A DNA stretch of 64,000 nt from Candidatus Defluviibacterium haderslevense (GTDB lineage Bacteria > Bacteroidota > Bacteroidia > Chitinophagales > Saprospiraceae): NCBI GenBank assembly GCA_016712225.1, contig JADJRL010000003.1:4849501-4913500 (forward strand), written 5' to 3'. This document shows positions 35,846-45,110 of this stretch, piece by piece. The notes under the pieces were generated by a model, which did not search any database, was not told the origin of the DNA, and was given only the letters and a program-made list of their open reading frames with translations. How positions within the stretch are numbered: position 1 is the stretch's first letter; each line of letters starts with the position of its first letter. The position numbers and the translations under genes were made by a program.

Positions 35846-37861
35846 ATGATGATCCATAATCTTATGGCTCGTCCTTTTATAGCACTATGCCTTCTATTGG
35901 TATGCGTCTATATAAGTGAGTCCTTCATTGGATACTTAATCTTATTCAGTATCCTGCTGTCTACATGCCTGTTTTTATTTTATAAATATAAACAGAGCAC
36001 CAACTTAAATTGGTTGTGGTTTATCCCGGTAATCCTTGCTTTATTTTGGATTAGACTAGCGTTTCATCATCAAGCGCATCATCATGATATTACCACTGAA
36101 TCTTTAAATCTCCAGGATAAATGGGCTATTGTAAAAGAATGCACCCAATCCATCCAATCAGCAGATCTTATTGTAAGTATACCTGATAAGCATGAATCCA
36201 TTCTAGCCAAAATTAAAATAGACTCCTTATGTCATGAATCAAAAATATATGCCGGTGACTCTATATTATTAAATGGCATCCTGCATCTCATAAAACTCAA
36301 AGCTCAGTTCGATGGGTTTGACTACAATAAATATCTACTCAGAAATCACATTCAATTTACGGGCAGATTCAATTCAAACAACATACAAATAGTCCCCAAA
36401 AAAAAAATCGACATCGTCAATGCCGCAAATAAAGCCAATGTTTATATCAGCAATCTACTCTTTCAAACCATTTCCGATCCTCAATTGGCTAACCTACTGA
36501 TCGCCATATTGGTTGGCAACAAATCAGAAGTATCTACAGAAATAAAAAATCTTTTCATTGCTACAGGGACTGCACATATTCTAGCGGTTTCAGGTATGCA
36601 TCTTGGAATGCTATACGGGATTCTTAAATTTCTATTCTTAAATCATGTATTCAAATCCAAAAAAATTCAAAAAATTCAAAGCCCTATTATCTTATGTTTG
36701 ATTTGGTTTTTTGCCTTTTTGACAGGATTTGGATCATCCGTCATCAGGGCAGCGGTCATGTTCACTTTTTTAGAATGTGGATTACAACTCAATCGTATAT
36801 CCAATGCAGTTAATATACTTTTTGCTTCGGCCTTTTTCATGCTGTTCTATAATCCTTGCATCCTATATGACATAGGATTTCAATTGTCTTTTGCAGCAGT
36901 TCTTAGCATAGTTCTATTCCAACATATGATAAAACGAGTATTCATAACATCCAATAAATGGGTAAATAAAATGCTGGAGATTATTACGGTAACACTTGCC
37001 GTTCAAATTCTGATTACACCGATCAGCACATATTACTTTCATAGTTTCCCCATTTATTTTTTGTTTTCCAATTTAATTTGGATTCCGCTTTCATTTTTAT
37101 TGATGGTATTAGGAATTGGCATTCTAATAACCCATTTCCTATGGATTCCCATTTCTGTGGGCTTAGGTATGATATCGAGTTATCTTTTGACTTTTGGACT
37201 TTGGATATTCTCAGTATTAGAAAAACTTCCATACTTCCAATTGAATCAATTGGTGATTTATCCTGAACAATTATTGCTCATTTATTTGACCTTATTTCTA
37301 TTGTATTGGTGGCTGCATCTACATCAAACCAAATACTTATATTTAGCTTTATGCTGCATACTATTAAGTGGAGTCGGACACATGATCCGAGTCATTTATA
37401 ATAGCCATACCTATGAATTGATTTGCTATCATAAGAAAACAAATGCCTTGATCGATGTTAGAATCGGACAAACAATTTATTCATTTACCGAAAACCCAAC
37501 TTCTACAGTCCAGAAACTAAATGACTATCTCCAATATCATCAAGTCAATGAATACATCCAAATCCCTATAGATTCCAATTCGATCCATGAAATTCGTCTA
37601 CCGCAAACTATATCAACTTACCACTCTATTCGAATTCTAATTAATCGATTTCAACCTAAAGTAGATCATACATTTCAAGTTATTTATATTAAGAAAGGCG
37701 CACATTACATTCAAGATTTCCTTCAAGCTCAAGACTGTAATATTGTAGTTCTATCCTATAATCTTTCAAAGAAAGCAAGAGCCTTTTGGATATCTGAATT
37801 GAAATGTTACCAAATACCGTATTTGGATTTAAGCCTTGGTTTTCAAACACTAAAACTATAA
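35846..37861 (+). CDS. comEC: ComEC/Rec2-type DNA-uptake channel
   Basis: The 671-residue membrane protein begins with hydrophobic helices, then a soluble DUF4131-like beta domain (residues about 85-185; GDSILLNGILHLIK and FDYNKYLLRNHIQFTG). The competence domain follows, with the signature GTAHILAVSGMHLGMLYGIL and several membrane helices to about residue 525. The last 150 residues are soluble and lack the HxHxDH metallo-beta-lactamase motif, as in many Bacteroidota ComEC proteins. ComEC carries single-stranded DNA across the inner membrane during transformation. A ComEA-like gene follows after four bases. Confidence 0.9.
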   Translation: MMIHNLMARPFIALCLLLVCVYISESFIGYLILFSILLSTCLFLFYKYKQSTNLNWLWFIPVILALFWIRLAFHHQAHHHDITTESLNLQDKWAIVKECTQSIQSADLIVSIPDKHESILAKIKIDSLCHESKIYAGDSILLNGILHLIKLKAQFDGFDYNKYLLRNHIQFTGRFNSNNIQIVPKKKIDIVNAANKANVYISNLLFQTISDPQLANLLIAILVGNKSEVSTEIKNLFIATGTAHILAVSGMHLGMLYGILKFLFLNHVFKSKKIQKIQSPIILCLIWFFAFLTGFGSSVIRAAVMFTFLECGLQLNRISNAVNILFASAFFMLFYNPCILYDIGFQLSFAAVLSIVLFQHMIKRVFITSNKWVNKMLEIITVTLAVQILITPISTYYFHSFPIYFLFSNLIWIPLSFLLMVLGIGILITHFLWIPISVGLGMISSYLLTFGLWIFSVLEKLPYFQLNQLVIYPEQLLLIYLTLFLLYWWLHLHQTKYLYLALCCILLSGVGHMIRVIYNSHTYELICYHKKTNALIDVRIGQTIYSFTENPTSTVQKLNDYLQYHQVNEYIQIPIDSNSIHEIRLPQTISTYHSIRILINRFQPKVDHTFQVIYIKKGAHYIQDFLQAQDCNIVVLSYNLSKKARAFWISELKCYQIPYLDLSLGFQTLKL

Positions 37862-37865
37862 ACAC

Positions 37866-38783
37866 ATGGGACACACCTATCGGGAAAATCTTTATTTAAA
37901 TCGAAAAGAAAGGCTTGGATTAATCATGCTTTTCATAATTCTGTTTGGCTTCTTATTCATACCACACCTTTGGAATACTTATTTCAAATCCCGTTTAACA
38001 ACAAGAGTTGAACAAGTAACGACTCCCTTAATTCCATCATCTCAACAGGACATTAAAACCAAAAATCCATCGCTAAAATCACTTTTAAAAAATAAAGTCA
38101 ATGCAACAACTAAACCCAATCTTCCTTATGAATTTGATCCGAATACGATTCAATTATCCGATGCCCAAAAATTAGGAATACCGAAATATGCTTTTAACAA
38201 TTTGTCAAAATACCGCAATAAAGGAGGCACCATAAAATCCGCAAAAGATTTAAACAAAATTTTTGGTATGCCTCATGAACTCGTTGAATCACTTACGCCT
38301 TACATGGTGTTTCCAAAGAAAAGCAAACCATCAGATACTATCAGCTATACAAAACCATACGAAACCAACCGTCCGATCATTGATAAAATGAACATAAATA
38401 CTGTAACTGTAGATGAACTTATACCACTTCCCGGCATTGCATTGAAACTTTCAGAACGAATTATAAAATATAGAAATTCAATTGGTGGCTTCCATGATAT
38501 CAACCAATTGAAAGAAGTCTATGGATTACCCGATTCTACGTTCAAAAAAATATCACCCTATCTATTTTGCGATGGCATTTATGCCAAAATTAAAATAAAT
38601 GTTATTGAATCAGAAGATTTATCTGAACATCCCTTTTTTACAAAAAAACAAGCTCAATTCATCATTAACTTCCGATTACAACACGAATCCATAAGCTCTA
38701 TTGAAGATCTCAGAAACACAAATTATTTTACCAATGAATGGCTGGATAAAATAAATAAATATCTGGATTATACAAAAGAATGA
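37866..38783 (+). CDS. ComEA-like helix-hairpin-helix protein
   Basis: The 305-residue protein has an N-terminal membrane anchor (about residues 17-38) and at least three helix-hairpin-helix units: around LGIPKYAFNNLSKYRNKGG, MNINTVTVDELIPLPGIAL and the HPFFTKKQAQFIINFR region. The middle one has the classical ComEA form, in which Asn-x-Asn/Thr-x-x-x-x-x-L is followed by LPGI. ComEA-like proteins bind double-stranded DNA on the outer face of the inner membrane and hand it to ComEC; the adjacency to comEC supports that role. The Bacteroidota-type protein is longer than classical ComEA. Confidence 0.85.
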   Translation: MGHTYRENLYLNRKERLGLIMLFIILFGFLFIPHLWNTYFKSRLTTRVEQVTTPLIPSSQQDIKTKNPSLKSLLKNKVNATTKPNLPYEFDPNTIQLSDAQKLGIPKYAFNNLSKYRNKGGTIKSAKDLNKIFGMPHELVESLTPYMVFPKKSKPSDTISYTKPYETNRPIIDKMNINTVTVDELIPLPGIALKLSERIIKYRNSIGGFHDINQLKEVYGLPDSTFKKISPYLFCDGIYAKIKINVIESEDLSEHPFFTKKQAQFIINFRLQHESISSIEDLRNTNYFTNEWLDKINKYLDYTKE

Positions 38784-38791
38784 CCAATACC

Positions 38792-39772
38792 TTACAATAA
38801 AGTCATAACTTCTTCAACAGCCTTTTTTGATCCAATGATAATCGAACACCGCTGATGCAATTCAGTAATCGGTAGATCTAAAATGCGTTCCTTATTTTCA
38901 TTAATACTCATGCCTCCAGCTTGTTCAACAATATGACTCAATGGGTTGCATTCGTATAATAATCTCAATTTGCCTTCAGGATTTTTGGTTGTTTTTGGAT
39001 AAAGAAAAATACCACCTAAACAAAGCGTTCTATGAACATCGGCAACCATGGACCCAATGTATCTCAACATATAATTTTTATCAGAACACAAATCAATGTA
39101 TGATCTGATATTTGGACTAAACTGCTTATAATAACCTTGATTGATAGAATAGTACTTTCCTGATTCAGGCATTTTCATTTGAGGATGACTGAGACAAAAC
39201 TCTCCTACTCCACGATCATACGTGAATCCATTAACCCCATCACCATATGTGTAAACCATCATCGTTGAAGTGCCATATAATACATAGCCTGAAGCTACTA
39301 ATTCGGTTCCCTTTTGACAAAAATCTTCTTTAGTCAATGGACTATTTTCATCCGTTATTCGTTTGTAAATTCCAAATATTGTTCCAACTGAAATATTGAC
39401 ATCAATATTTGAAGATCCATCTAAAGGATCTATCACAACGATATAATTTGAAGATCCTGACAAATTCTTTTCAAATGGTACAAAATCTTCCAGTTCTTCG
39501 GAAGCGACACCAGCACAAATACCTGAATTTTGAAGATATTCTATCATTAAGTCATTAGCATACATATCCAACTTCTGGACTGTGTCTCCTGTGGCATTGA
39601 CATGACCATCTACACCCATCATATCCATTAAGCCTATTTTATTGACGATCCTATTTACGATTTTCGCTGCAATCCCTAAATGTCTCAATAATCCTGAAAA
39701 TTCACCCGAAGCATCTGAATATCCATGCTGGCTTTGAACAATAAATTCATCCAAAGTAATTCTTCTCGTCAT
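38792..39772 (-). CDS. fbp: Class I fructose-1,6-bisphosphatase
   Basis: The 326-residue enzyme hydrolyses fructose 1,6-bisphosphate to fructose 6-phosphate in gluconeogenesis. The metal site is visible: Glu92-Glu93 (ASEELEDF) and Asp115-Pro-Leu-Asp118-Gly-Ser-Ser (VIDPLDGSSNIDVN). Other family motifs are GTIFGIYKR, RYIGSMVADVHRTL and GKLRLLYECNPL. Length is normal. The gene converges on the ComEA-like gene with only eight bases between stops. Its -7 element lies five bases from the ATG. Confidence 0.95.
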   Translation of the reverse strand: MTRRITLDEFIVQSQHGYSDASGEFSGLLRHLGIAAKIVNRIVNKIGLMDMMGVDGHVNATGDTVQKLDMYANDLMIEYLQNSGICAGVASEELEDFVPFEKNLSGSSNYIVVIDPLDGSSNIDVNISVGTIFGIYKRITDENSPLTKEDFCQKGTELVASGYVLYGTSTMMVYTYGDGVNGFTYDRGVGEFCLSHPQMKMPESGKYYSINQGYYKQFSPNIRSYIDLCSDKNYMLRYIGSMVADVHRTLCLGGIFLYPKTTKNPEGKLRLLYECNPLSHIVEQAGGMSINENKERILDLPITELHQRCSIIIGSKKAVEEVMTLL

Positions 39773-39777
39773 AAAAT

Positions 39778-39785
39778 CAAATTTA
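39778..39785 (-). promoter_or_regulatory. Candidate -7 element TAAATTTG for fbp
   Basis: The minus-strand TAAATTTG matches TAnnTTTG and ends five bases before the fbp ATG at 39772. This implies a leaderless or nearly leaderless transcript. No -33 TTG was seen. Confidence 0.5.
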
Positions 39786-39837
39786 TGGCTAAAGATATAT
39801 AGTTTTTATAATATGATGCCATTCTAAATCTAGTGAT

Positions 39838-39845
39838 TAACTTTG
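39838..39845 (+). promoter_or_regulatory. Candidate -7 element TAACTTTG for the ABC exporter
   Basis: TAACTTTG lies 21 bases before the TTG start at 39867. A second match, TAATTTTG (39862-39869), overlaps the start codon and would initiate too far downstream, so the first is preferred. Confidence 0.45.
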
Positions 39846-39866
39846 CCAATCTTATAACTAATAATT

Positions 39867-41669
39867 TTGAAGCATTTATTTACTTTAAATAAGTATATTT
39901 TTAAATACAAAAACAAACTCATATTGGGTATACTATTCATTAGTCTGTCCAATATCTTTCGTATACTCCAACCTCAAGCCATTCGCAAAGCCTTAGACGA
40001 AATATTACTTTTTATAAAACAAAATCCAGAGCTGAGAGACAGTCATCTATTGTCTTATTCACTGATGAAATTCGGATTAATGGTACTCGGATTTGCCCTA
40101 TTAATGGGCTTATTTATGTTTTTTATGCGTCAGACCATCATCGTAATGTCGAGATTAATTGAATACGATCTTCGCAGTGATTTATTTAATCATTACCTAA
40201 TCTTAGATACCCGATTTTATAAATCAAACAAAATTGGAGACCTGATGTCCAGAATTTCAGAAGATGTTAATAAAGTAAGAATGTATCTTGGACCTGCGGT
40301 ATTGTATGGGATTAATTTAATCAGCCTATTTATCATCGTCATTATTACCATGTTCAATGTTAATTTTTGGCTATCCGTTTATTGTTTATTGCCTTTACCA
40401 TTTCTGAGTTTCATCATATATAAAGTCAGTAATACAATTAATAAACGAAGTGAAAAAATTCAAAAACAATTATCCAGACTTACTTCCTTGTCCCAGGAAA
40501 CATTTAGTGGCATTAGAATTATAAAATCATTCAATCGCGAAAACAATTGGATTCATCATTTTACAAACGAAAGTTCTAAACAAAAAGAATATTCGCTAAG
40601 TCTAAATAAAATAGATGCGCTGTTTTTTCCATCCATGTTTTTATTAATAGGTTTAAGCACTTTAATCACGATTTATATTGGAGGTTTAAATGTATTTGAA
40701 GGCAGTGTCACTCCTGGCAATATTGCAGAATTTGTGATGTATATTACGATGTTGACCTGGCCCGTTTCAGCGATTGGATGGTGTGCTTCAATTATTCAAC
40801 AAGCCGAAGCTTCTCAAAAAAGAATTAATGAATTTCTATCATTACAGCCTGATATCAATGATTCCAAATCAATCCAATCTCTAAATCCTACATTAGATAT
40901 TGAATTTAAAGATTTGAATTTTACTTATCCGGAAAACCAAGTTCAGGCATTACACCATTTGAATGTGTTCATTCCTGAAGGTGAACATGTAGCCATTGTG
41001 GGCCATACAGGTAGCGGAAAATCAACCATAGCTGAATTATTATTACGAATGTATGATCCAACATCCGGGTCCATATCAATTGGCAACATCGAGTTAGATC
41101 AACTGAAAATCAATGCATTAAGAAACAGTATAGCCTATGTTCCACAAGATGTATTTCTGTTTTCTGACAGCATTTTAGAGAATATTTTACTTGGAGCGAA
41201 AAACAAAGATTTGCCCTTAGCAGAAATTGAAAATTTTTGTAAAATGGCATGTATCCATGATGAAATTATTAAATTTCCAAATGGCTACAATACCCAAATC
41301 GGTGAGCGTGGCGTCAGTTTATCGGGTGGTCAAAAACAAAGGCTCAGTATTGCCAGAGCTTTGATTAAATCAGCTAAGATATTAATCCTCGATAATTGCC
41401 TTTCGGCCGTTGATACTGAAACCGAGGTAAAAATCCTAAAAAACCTGGAATTATACTGCAAAGGCAAGACCCTCATGCTTATTACACATCGTCTTAATCA
41501 ATGCAAAAACATGGATCGAATTCTCGTCTTAAAAGATGGTCAAATAGCAGAAATTGGTAATTTTGAAGCCCTAATAAGAGAACAGGGTATTTTCTATAAT
41601 TTACTCATGCTTGAAAATTCAACTAAAAATATACCCGAAAATGAAATTTTGACTACTTTTACTATCTAA
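39867..41669 (+). CDS. MsbA-like ABC exporter (fused membrane and ATPase domains)
   Basis: The start codon is TTG; the encoded MKHLFTLNKYIFKYKNKLIL fits the family and no better ATG exists. Residues about 15-310 form the six-helix exporter membrane domain. The ATPase has Walker A GHTGSGKST (379-387), Q-loop (YVPQDVFLF), signature LSGGQ (485-489) and H-loop (ITHR). The Walker B ends LILD509-Asn510, so the catalytic Glu is replaced by Asn; relatives I recall have Asp there. Half-transporters of this type usually flip lipids or export hydrophobic compounds. Because the site is non-canonical it may work as a heterodimer, but no partner lies nearby. Confidence 0.88.
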   Translation: MKHLFTLNKYIFKYKNKLILGILFISLSNIFRILQPQAIRKALDEILLFIKQNPELRDSHLLSYSLMKFGLMVLGFALLMGLFMFFMRQTIIVMSRLIEYDLRSDLFNHYLILDTRFYKSNKIGDLMSRISEDVNKVRMYLGPAVLYGINLISLFIIVIITMFNVNFWLSVYCLLPLPFLSFIIYKVSNTINKRSEKIQKQLSRLTSLSQETFSGIRIIKSFNRENNWIHHFTNESSKQKEYSLSLNKIDALFFPSMFLLIGLSTLITIYIGGLNVFEGSVTPGNIAEFVMYITMLTWPVSAIGWCASIIQQAEASQKRINEFLSLQPDINDSKSIQSLNPTLDIEFKDLNFTYPENQVQALHHLNVFIPEGEHVAIVGHTGSGKSTIAELLLRMYDPTSGSISIGNIELDQLKINALRNSIAYVPQDVFLFSDSILENILLGAKNKDLPLAEIENFCKMACIHDEIIKFPNGYNTQIGERGVSLSGGQKQRLSIARALIKSAKILILDNCLSAVDTETEVKILKNLELYCKGKTLMLITHRLNQCKNMDRILVLKDGQIAEIGNFEALIREQGIFYNLLMLENSTKNIPENEILTTFTI

Positions 41670-41671
41670 TC

Positions 41672-41679
41672 TAAATTTG
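41672..41679 (+). promoter_or_regulatory. Candidate -7 element TAAATTTG for DUF3276
   Basis: TAAATTTG matches TAnnTTTG and ends six bases before the GTG at 41686. It overlaps the TTG at 41677 that would otherwise be taken as the start. Confidence 0.4.
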
Positions 41680-41685
41680 AATTAC

Positions 41686-42021
41686 GTGGAAAAGGATAAA
41701 AATCAAGATAGCATCTACACAAATAAGATGCGGGCAGGCAGTCGAAGAACCTATTTTTTTGATGTTCGACAAACCAAGGGAAAAGATTATTATGTATCCA
41801 TAACTGAAAGTTCCAAGCGTTCTGACGGAGAAGGCTACGATCGCCACAAACTATTTATTTACAAAGAAGACTTTAATCGTTTTCTTGAATGTCTGCAAGA
41901 AACTATTAATGAAGTGAAGAATAATTTACTTCCGGATTTTGATTATAACACTTTTTCAAGAAAAGATACCGATGAATCTTCGGAACAAACCAACAAACAA
42001 GAAGACACTTTAAGTTGGTAA
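41686..42021 (+). CDS. DUF3276 (PUR-alpha-like nucleic-acid-binding) protein
   Basis: The 111-residue protein has the family core RRTYFFDVRQTKGKDYYVSI, then KLFIYKEDFNRFLECLQETI, in line with PUR-type proteins of Bacteroidota and Borrelia that bind single-stranded DNA or RNA. I prefer the GTG at 41686 because the TTG at 41677 lies in a -7 element and MEKDKNQDS looks like related N-termini; the longer form (114 residues) remains possible. It lies directly after the ABC exporter gene but may have its own promoter. The C-terminus is acidic and polar. Confidence 0.85.
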   Translation: MEKDKNQDSIYTNKMRAGSRRTYFFDVRQTKGKDYYVSITESSKRSDGEGYDRHKLFIYKEDFNRFLECLQETINEVKNNLLPDFDYNTFSRKDTDESSEQTNKQEDTLSW

Positions 42022-42054
42022 ACGGGATTAAATGATTATCTTAAACGTATAGAC

Positions 42055-43308
42055 TTAAGCTCTGAATTTCAAAGCATTCACAGGTCTTATTTTTGAAACA
42101 AAATAAGAGGGGACTAACAAACTAATCGTGATCGTAATAAAAAAAACTAAATTAAGAAAGATCAGCAGGGTTGGATTAAAACTAATGGGCGCGTGATCCA
42201 AATAATAATCTGCCTCACTCAATTTTATGAACTTCCATTTCCACTGTATAAAACAAAGTCCTAAGCCGATGATGTTTCCATAAAGCATTCCCTTTACCAA
42301 TAACTTAACCCCATATCGTATGAAGATTTTTCGTTGATTCCATTGGCCAAGGCCTAATGTAGAAAGGATGCCAATCATGTGTGTTCGTTCCAGAATCAAT
42401 ATCAATAGCGTAGTTGCCATGTTAATAATACATACCAATAAAATCAACCCGAGTATAAATCTTTTATTAATATCCTGTAATGAAAGCCATTCAAATATAT
42501 TGGGATATTTACTGCGAATGGTTTCTGAATAAATTTCAGTAGGCAAAATTTCATTGTAAATAAATTCATTTATTTTTTCGACATCACTTAATCGATTAGA
42601 AAATAATTCTAATCCAGTTACTTGTTCAGGTGTCCACTGCAACACCCCTTGCAAAAGTCGCATATCAACAAGAGCAAATTTTTGATCATATTCTTCTAAC
42701 CCTGTTCTATAAATACCGCATACCTTAAGTTTCCTTTTGATTTGATTTCCATTTATAATAAAATGCGCTATTAAAGATCCGCCTGTTGTAATATCCAACT
42801 TTTTTGCGGATTGTTCTGACAATAAAATAGATCTTGAAAACATACTATCTTCAAAATGTGGTATGCTTCCGGATTTAATAAATTGTTCCATGTATTGCCA
42901 ATCAAAATGAGGATCAACTCCTTTTAAAAACATACCTTGAAATAAATTATTATGGTCCACTAGACCTGGCAATATCACAAACTTCTCAATATCTCTTATC
43001 GATGATTTATCTAAGCCAATGGAGGAAAAATCTGCATCCTGAATCATCTTTTGATATTTGCTCGCATATTCCAATGGAATAGGTTCTATACTGCGATTAA
43101 CTTGAATATTTGTTATGTGTATGTGTCCCCAAAATCCAAAAACTTTTTGTGCAATTTGCTTTTGAAATCCTTCAAAAGTTGCGGCTGCTACGATCATAAC
43201 AGCTAAACTTAATGCAATATTAATAATCGAAATACGGATGATATTTCTGATTAATGATTTATTAAATGCAGTAAATGTTTTTTGCGCAATATATTTACTA
43301 ATATCCAT
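42055..43308 (-). CDS. FtsX/LolC-LolE-type ABC transporter permease
   Basis: The 417-residue protein has one membrane helix near the N-terminus (about 22-45), a large periplasmic MacB-like domain, and three C-terminal helices (about 283-305, 332-350 and 375-400). The N-terminal motif IAQKTFTAFNKSLIRNII and the C-terminal VPSYFVSKIRPVNALKF are usual for LolC/LolE-like permeases, which extract lipoproteins from the inner membrane. The cognate LolD ATPase is not in the window. It is convergent with the DUF3276 gene and divergent from tyrS. Confidence 0.88.
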   Translation of the reverse strand: MDISKYIAQKTFTAFNKSLIRNIIRISIINIALSLAVMIVAAATFEGFQKQIAQKVFGFWGHIHITNIQVNRSIEPIPLEYASKYQKMIQDADFSSIGLDKSSIRDIEKFVILPGLVDHNNLFQGMFLKGVDPHFDWQYMEQFIKSGSIPHFEDSMFSRSILLSEQSAKKLDITTGGSLIAHFIINGNQIKRKLKVCGIYRTGLEEYDQKFALVDMRLLQGVLQWTPEQVTGLELFSNRLSDVEKINEFIYNEILPTEIYSETIRSKYPNIFEWLSLQDINKRFILGLILLVCIINMATTLLILILERTHMIGILSTLGLGQWNQRKIFIRYGVKLLVKGMLYGNIIGLGLCFIQWKWKFIKLSEADYYLDHAPISFNPTLLIFLNLVFFITITISLLVPSYFVSKIRPVNALKFRA

Positions 43309-43458
43309 TTTACATCAAGCCAAATTGCATTCCAATTGATTTATAAAATCTTCATTAAAAAATCATTCTTTGAAAATGTACATTTTTTAAAAACAAAATG
43401 CCTATTTTATCAAATTGATTAAAACCACAACACCAAAGATTTTATTTAGAATGTATTG

Positions 43459-43466
43459 TATCTTCG
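43459..43466 (+). promoter_or_regulatory. Candidate -7 element TATCTTCG for tyrS
   Basis: TATCTTCG differs from TAnnTTTG at one base and is followed by CGGCAC. It would start transcription about 20 bases before the ATG at 43492. Confidence 0.4.
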
Positions 43467-43491
43467 CGGCACAATATCGCAAATATTACGT

Positions 43492-44778
43492 ATGCAACGA
43501 AAAAACTTTTTAGACGAATTAAGATGGCGAAATATGCTGCACGACAGCACTCCGGGTCTCGAAGAAGCCTTAAATCAGGGTATGGCTATTGCCTATATAG
43601 GTTTTGACCCAACTGCACCGGCACTTACCATTGGTAATTTTGTTCAAGTTATGTTACTCAATTTTTTTCAGCAGTGTGGTCACAAACCCATAGTAGTTAT
43701 GGGAGGCGCCACCGGACGTATAGGCGACCCATCCGGAAAAGACAAAGAACGAGAACTCAAAACGGAAGAAGAATTAGATGCTAATATAGCTCGTCAAATT
43801 ATTGCGATACGCAAATTATTGAATTTTGATACAGGTCCCAATGCTGCTATCCTTGTAAATAATTTTGATTTTTATAAGGACATGAATATACTTGATTTTT
43901 TAAGAAAAGTTGGTAAAAATGCTACGGTAAATTATATGCTTTCTAAAGAATCTGTAAAACGTAGATTGGATACCGGAATTTCCTATACAGAATTTACTTA
44001 CCAATTATTACAGGCTTATGATTTTTACAGGTTGTATACTGATTATAATTGTATACTCCAAATGGGAGGTTCAGATCAATGGGGTAATATTATAGCCGGA
44101 ACTGACTACATAGGAAAAGTCGTTTCGGGAGCTAAAGCTTATGCAGTTACCACACCCCTATTAACAAAATCTGATGGTAAAAAATTTGGAAAATCTGAAG
44201 AAGGCAATATTTGGCTGGATGCAGAATTTACCAGCCCATATAAATTTTACCAATTCTGGCTCAATTCAGATGATGCCGATATTGCTAAACTATTCCGCTA
44301 TTTCAGTTATAAATCTGAGAAGGAAGTGTTGGATTTAGAACAATTATATCATGAAGATCTTCGATCATTGAAAAAAATACTTGCAACAGAAATAACCGAA
44401 AGAATACATGGGGCCGAAGCAGTCTCCAGAGTTATGAACGTGTCTGAATTATTGTTCAATAAAGATTCTACAAGCGAATTCTTGCATCAGTTGTCAGTTC
44501 CTGAATTTTTAGAAGTCAAAAACGAAATTCCTTCATTCACTATTCCCATAAATCATTTCAACGAGCCTGTTTCTCTGATCCATTTGCTGACAGAATTATG
44601 TCCAGTATTCAGCTCAAAAGGTGAAGCTAGGCGCGCCATTCAATCCAATGCAATTACCCTTAACAAAGTTAAAATAGTTGATATTGAAGCTGGAGTTAAT
44701 ACCTCTCATTTAATTCATAATCAATTTATTATGGTTGAAAATGGAAAGAAAAATAAATACCTGGTAGATGTTCAATAA
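43492..44778 (+). CDS. tyrS: Tyrosyl-tRNA synthetase
   Basis: The enzyme charges tRNA-Tyr. I start at the ATG 43492, giving 428 residues; an upstream TTG at 43456 lies before the presumed -7 element and adds nothing like the family. Class I motifs are visible: FDPTAPALTIGNF (HIGH region), GGATGRIGDPSGK, the tyrosine pocket QLLQAYDFY, QMGGSDQWGNI and KFGKS (231-235). A C-terminal S4 RNA-binding domain follows (about 360-428). The HIGH motif reads TIGN (46-49): the first His is replaced by Thr, which is unusual for bacterial TyrRS. The last His is often Asn in this phylum. Confidence 0.95.
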   Translation: MQRKNFLDELRWRNMLHDSTPGLEEALNQGMAIAYIGFDPTAPALTIGNFVQVMLLNFFQQCGHKPIVVMGGATGRIGDPSGKDKERELKTEEELDANIARQIIAIRKLLNFDTGPNAAILVNNFDFYKDMNILDFLRKVGKNATVNYMLSKESVKRRLDTGISYTEFTYQLLQAYDFYRLYTDYNCILQMGGSDQWGNIIAGTDYIGKVVSGAKAYAVTTPLLTKSDGKKFGKSEEGNIWLDAEFTSPYKFYQFWLNSDDADIAKLFRYFSYKSEKEVLDLEQLYHEDLRSLKKILATEITERIHGAEAVSRVMNVSELLFNKDSTSEFLHQLSVPEFLEVKNEIPSFTIPINHFNEPVSLIHLLTELCPVFSSKGEARRAIQSNAITLNKVKIVDIEAGVNTSHLIHNQFIMVENGKKNKYLVDVQ

Positions 44779-45110
44779 TCTAATTAAATGGAAGTTCCTG
44801 TAAGGTTATTTTATGAAGTGATTTTACAATTTTATTTAAAGTGCCTTTGATTTAAATATTTCAGTTTGGAATTTACTTATTAAGAAATCATTTTTATCCA
44901 AACAAGAGTTTTGGCTTGATAATAAATTAAAATAATTTATATATATTTGTACCAAATCTGTAACCATCCCATTTTGAGGACATTAGGTATATATAAAAAC
45001 TAAAAAGCGTTAGGCCTTTTAAATAATTATCATTAAATCTCAAAATTCAATATTAACTAAAATTGGCACAGTATTATATATATTATATAAAATATTAATA
45101 TAAATGACTT
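44779..45110. other. Intergenic region upstream of the type B cargo gene
   Basis: This 332-base AT-rich gap holds a promoter candidate (44916-44949) and a weak hairpin around 45004-45021 (AAAAGC with GCCTTTT). There is no supported ORF. Confidence 0.5.
44916..44949 (+). promoter_or_regulatory. Promoter candidate TTG, 23-base spacer, TATATTTG
   Basis: TATATTTG (44942-44949) matches the -7 consensus and a TTG (44916-44918) stands 23 bases upstream, at the long end of accepted spacing. It implies a leader of about 155 bases before 45111. Confidence 0.45.

Noticed and set aside
43456..43491. TTG start for tyrS
   Set aside because: The extension does not resemble TyrRS and lies over the likely -7 element; the ATG at 43492 fits the family.
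44789..44851. 20-codon ORF after tyrS
   Set aside because: It is short, has no signal or recognisable pattern and is expected by chance.
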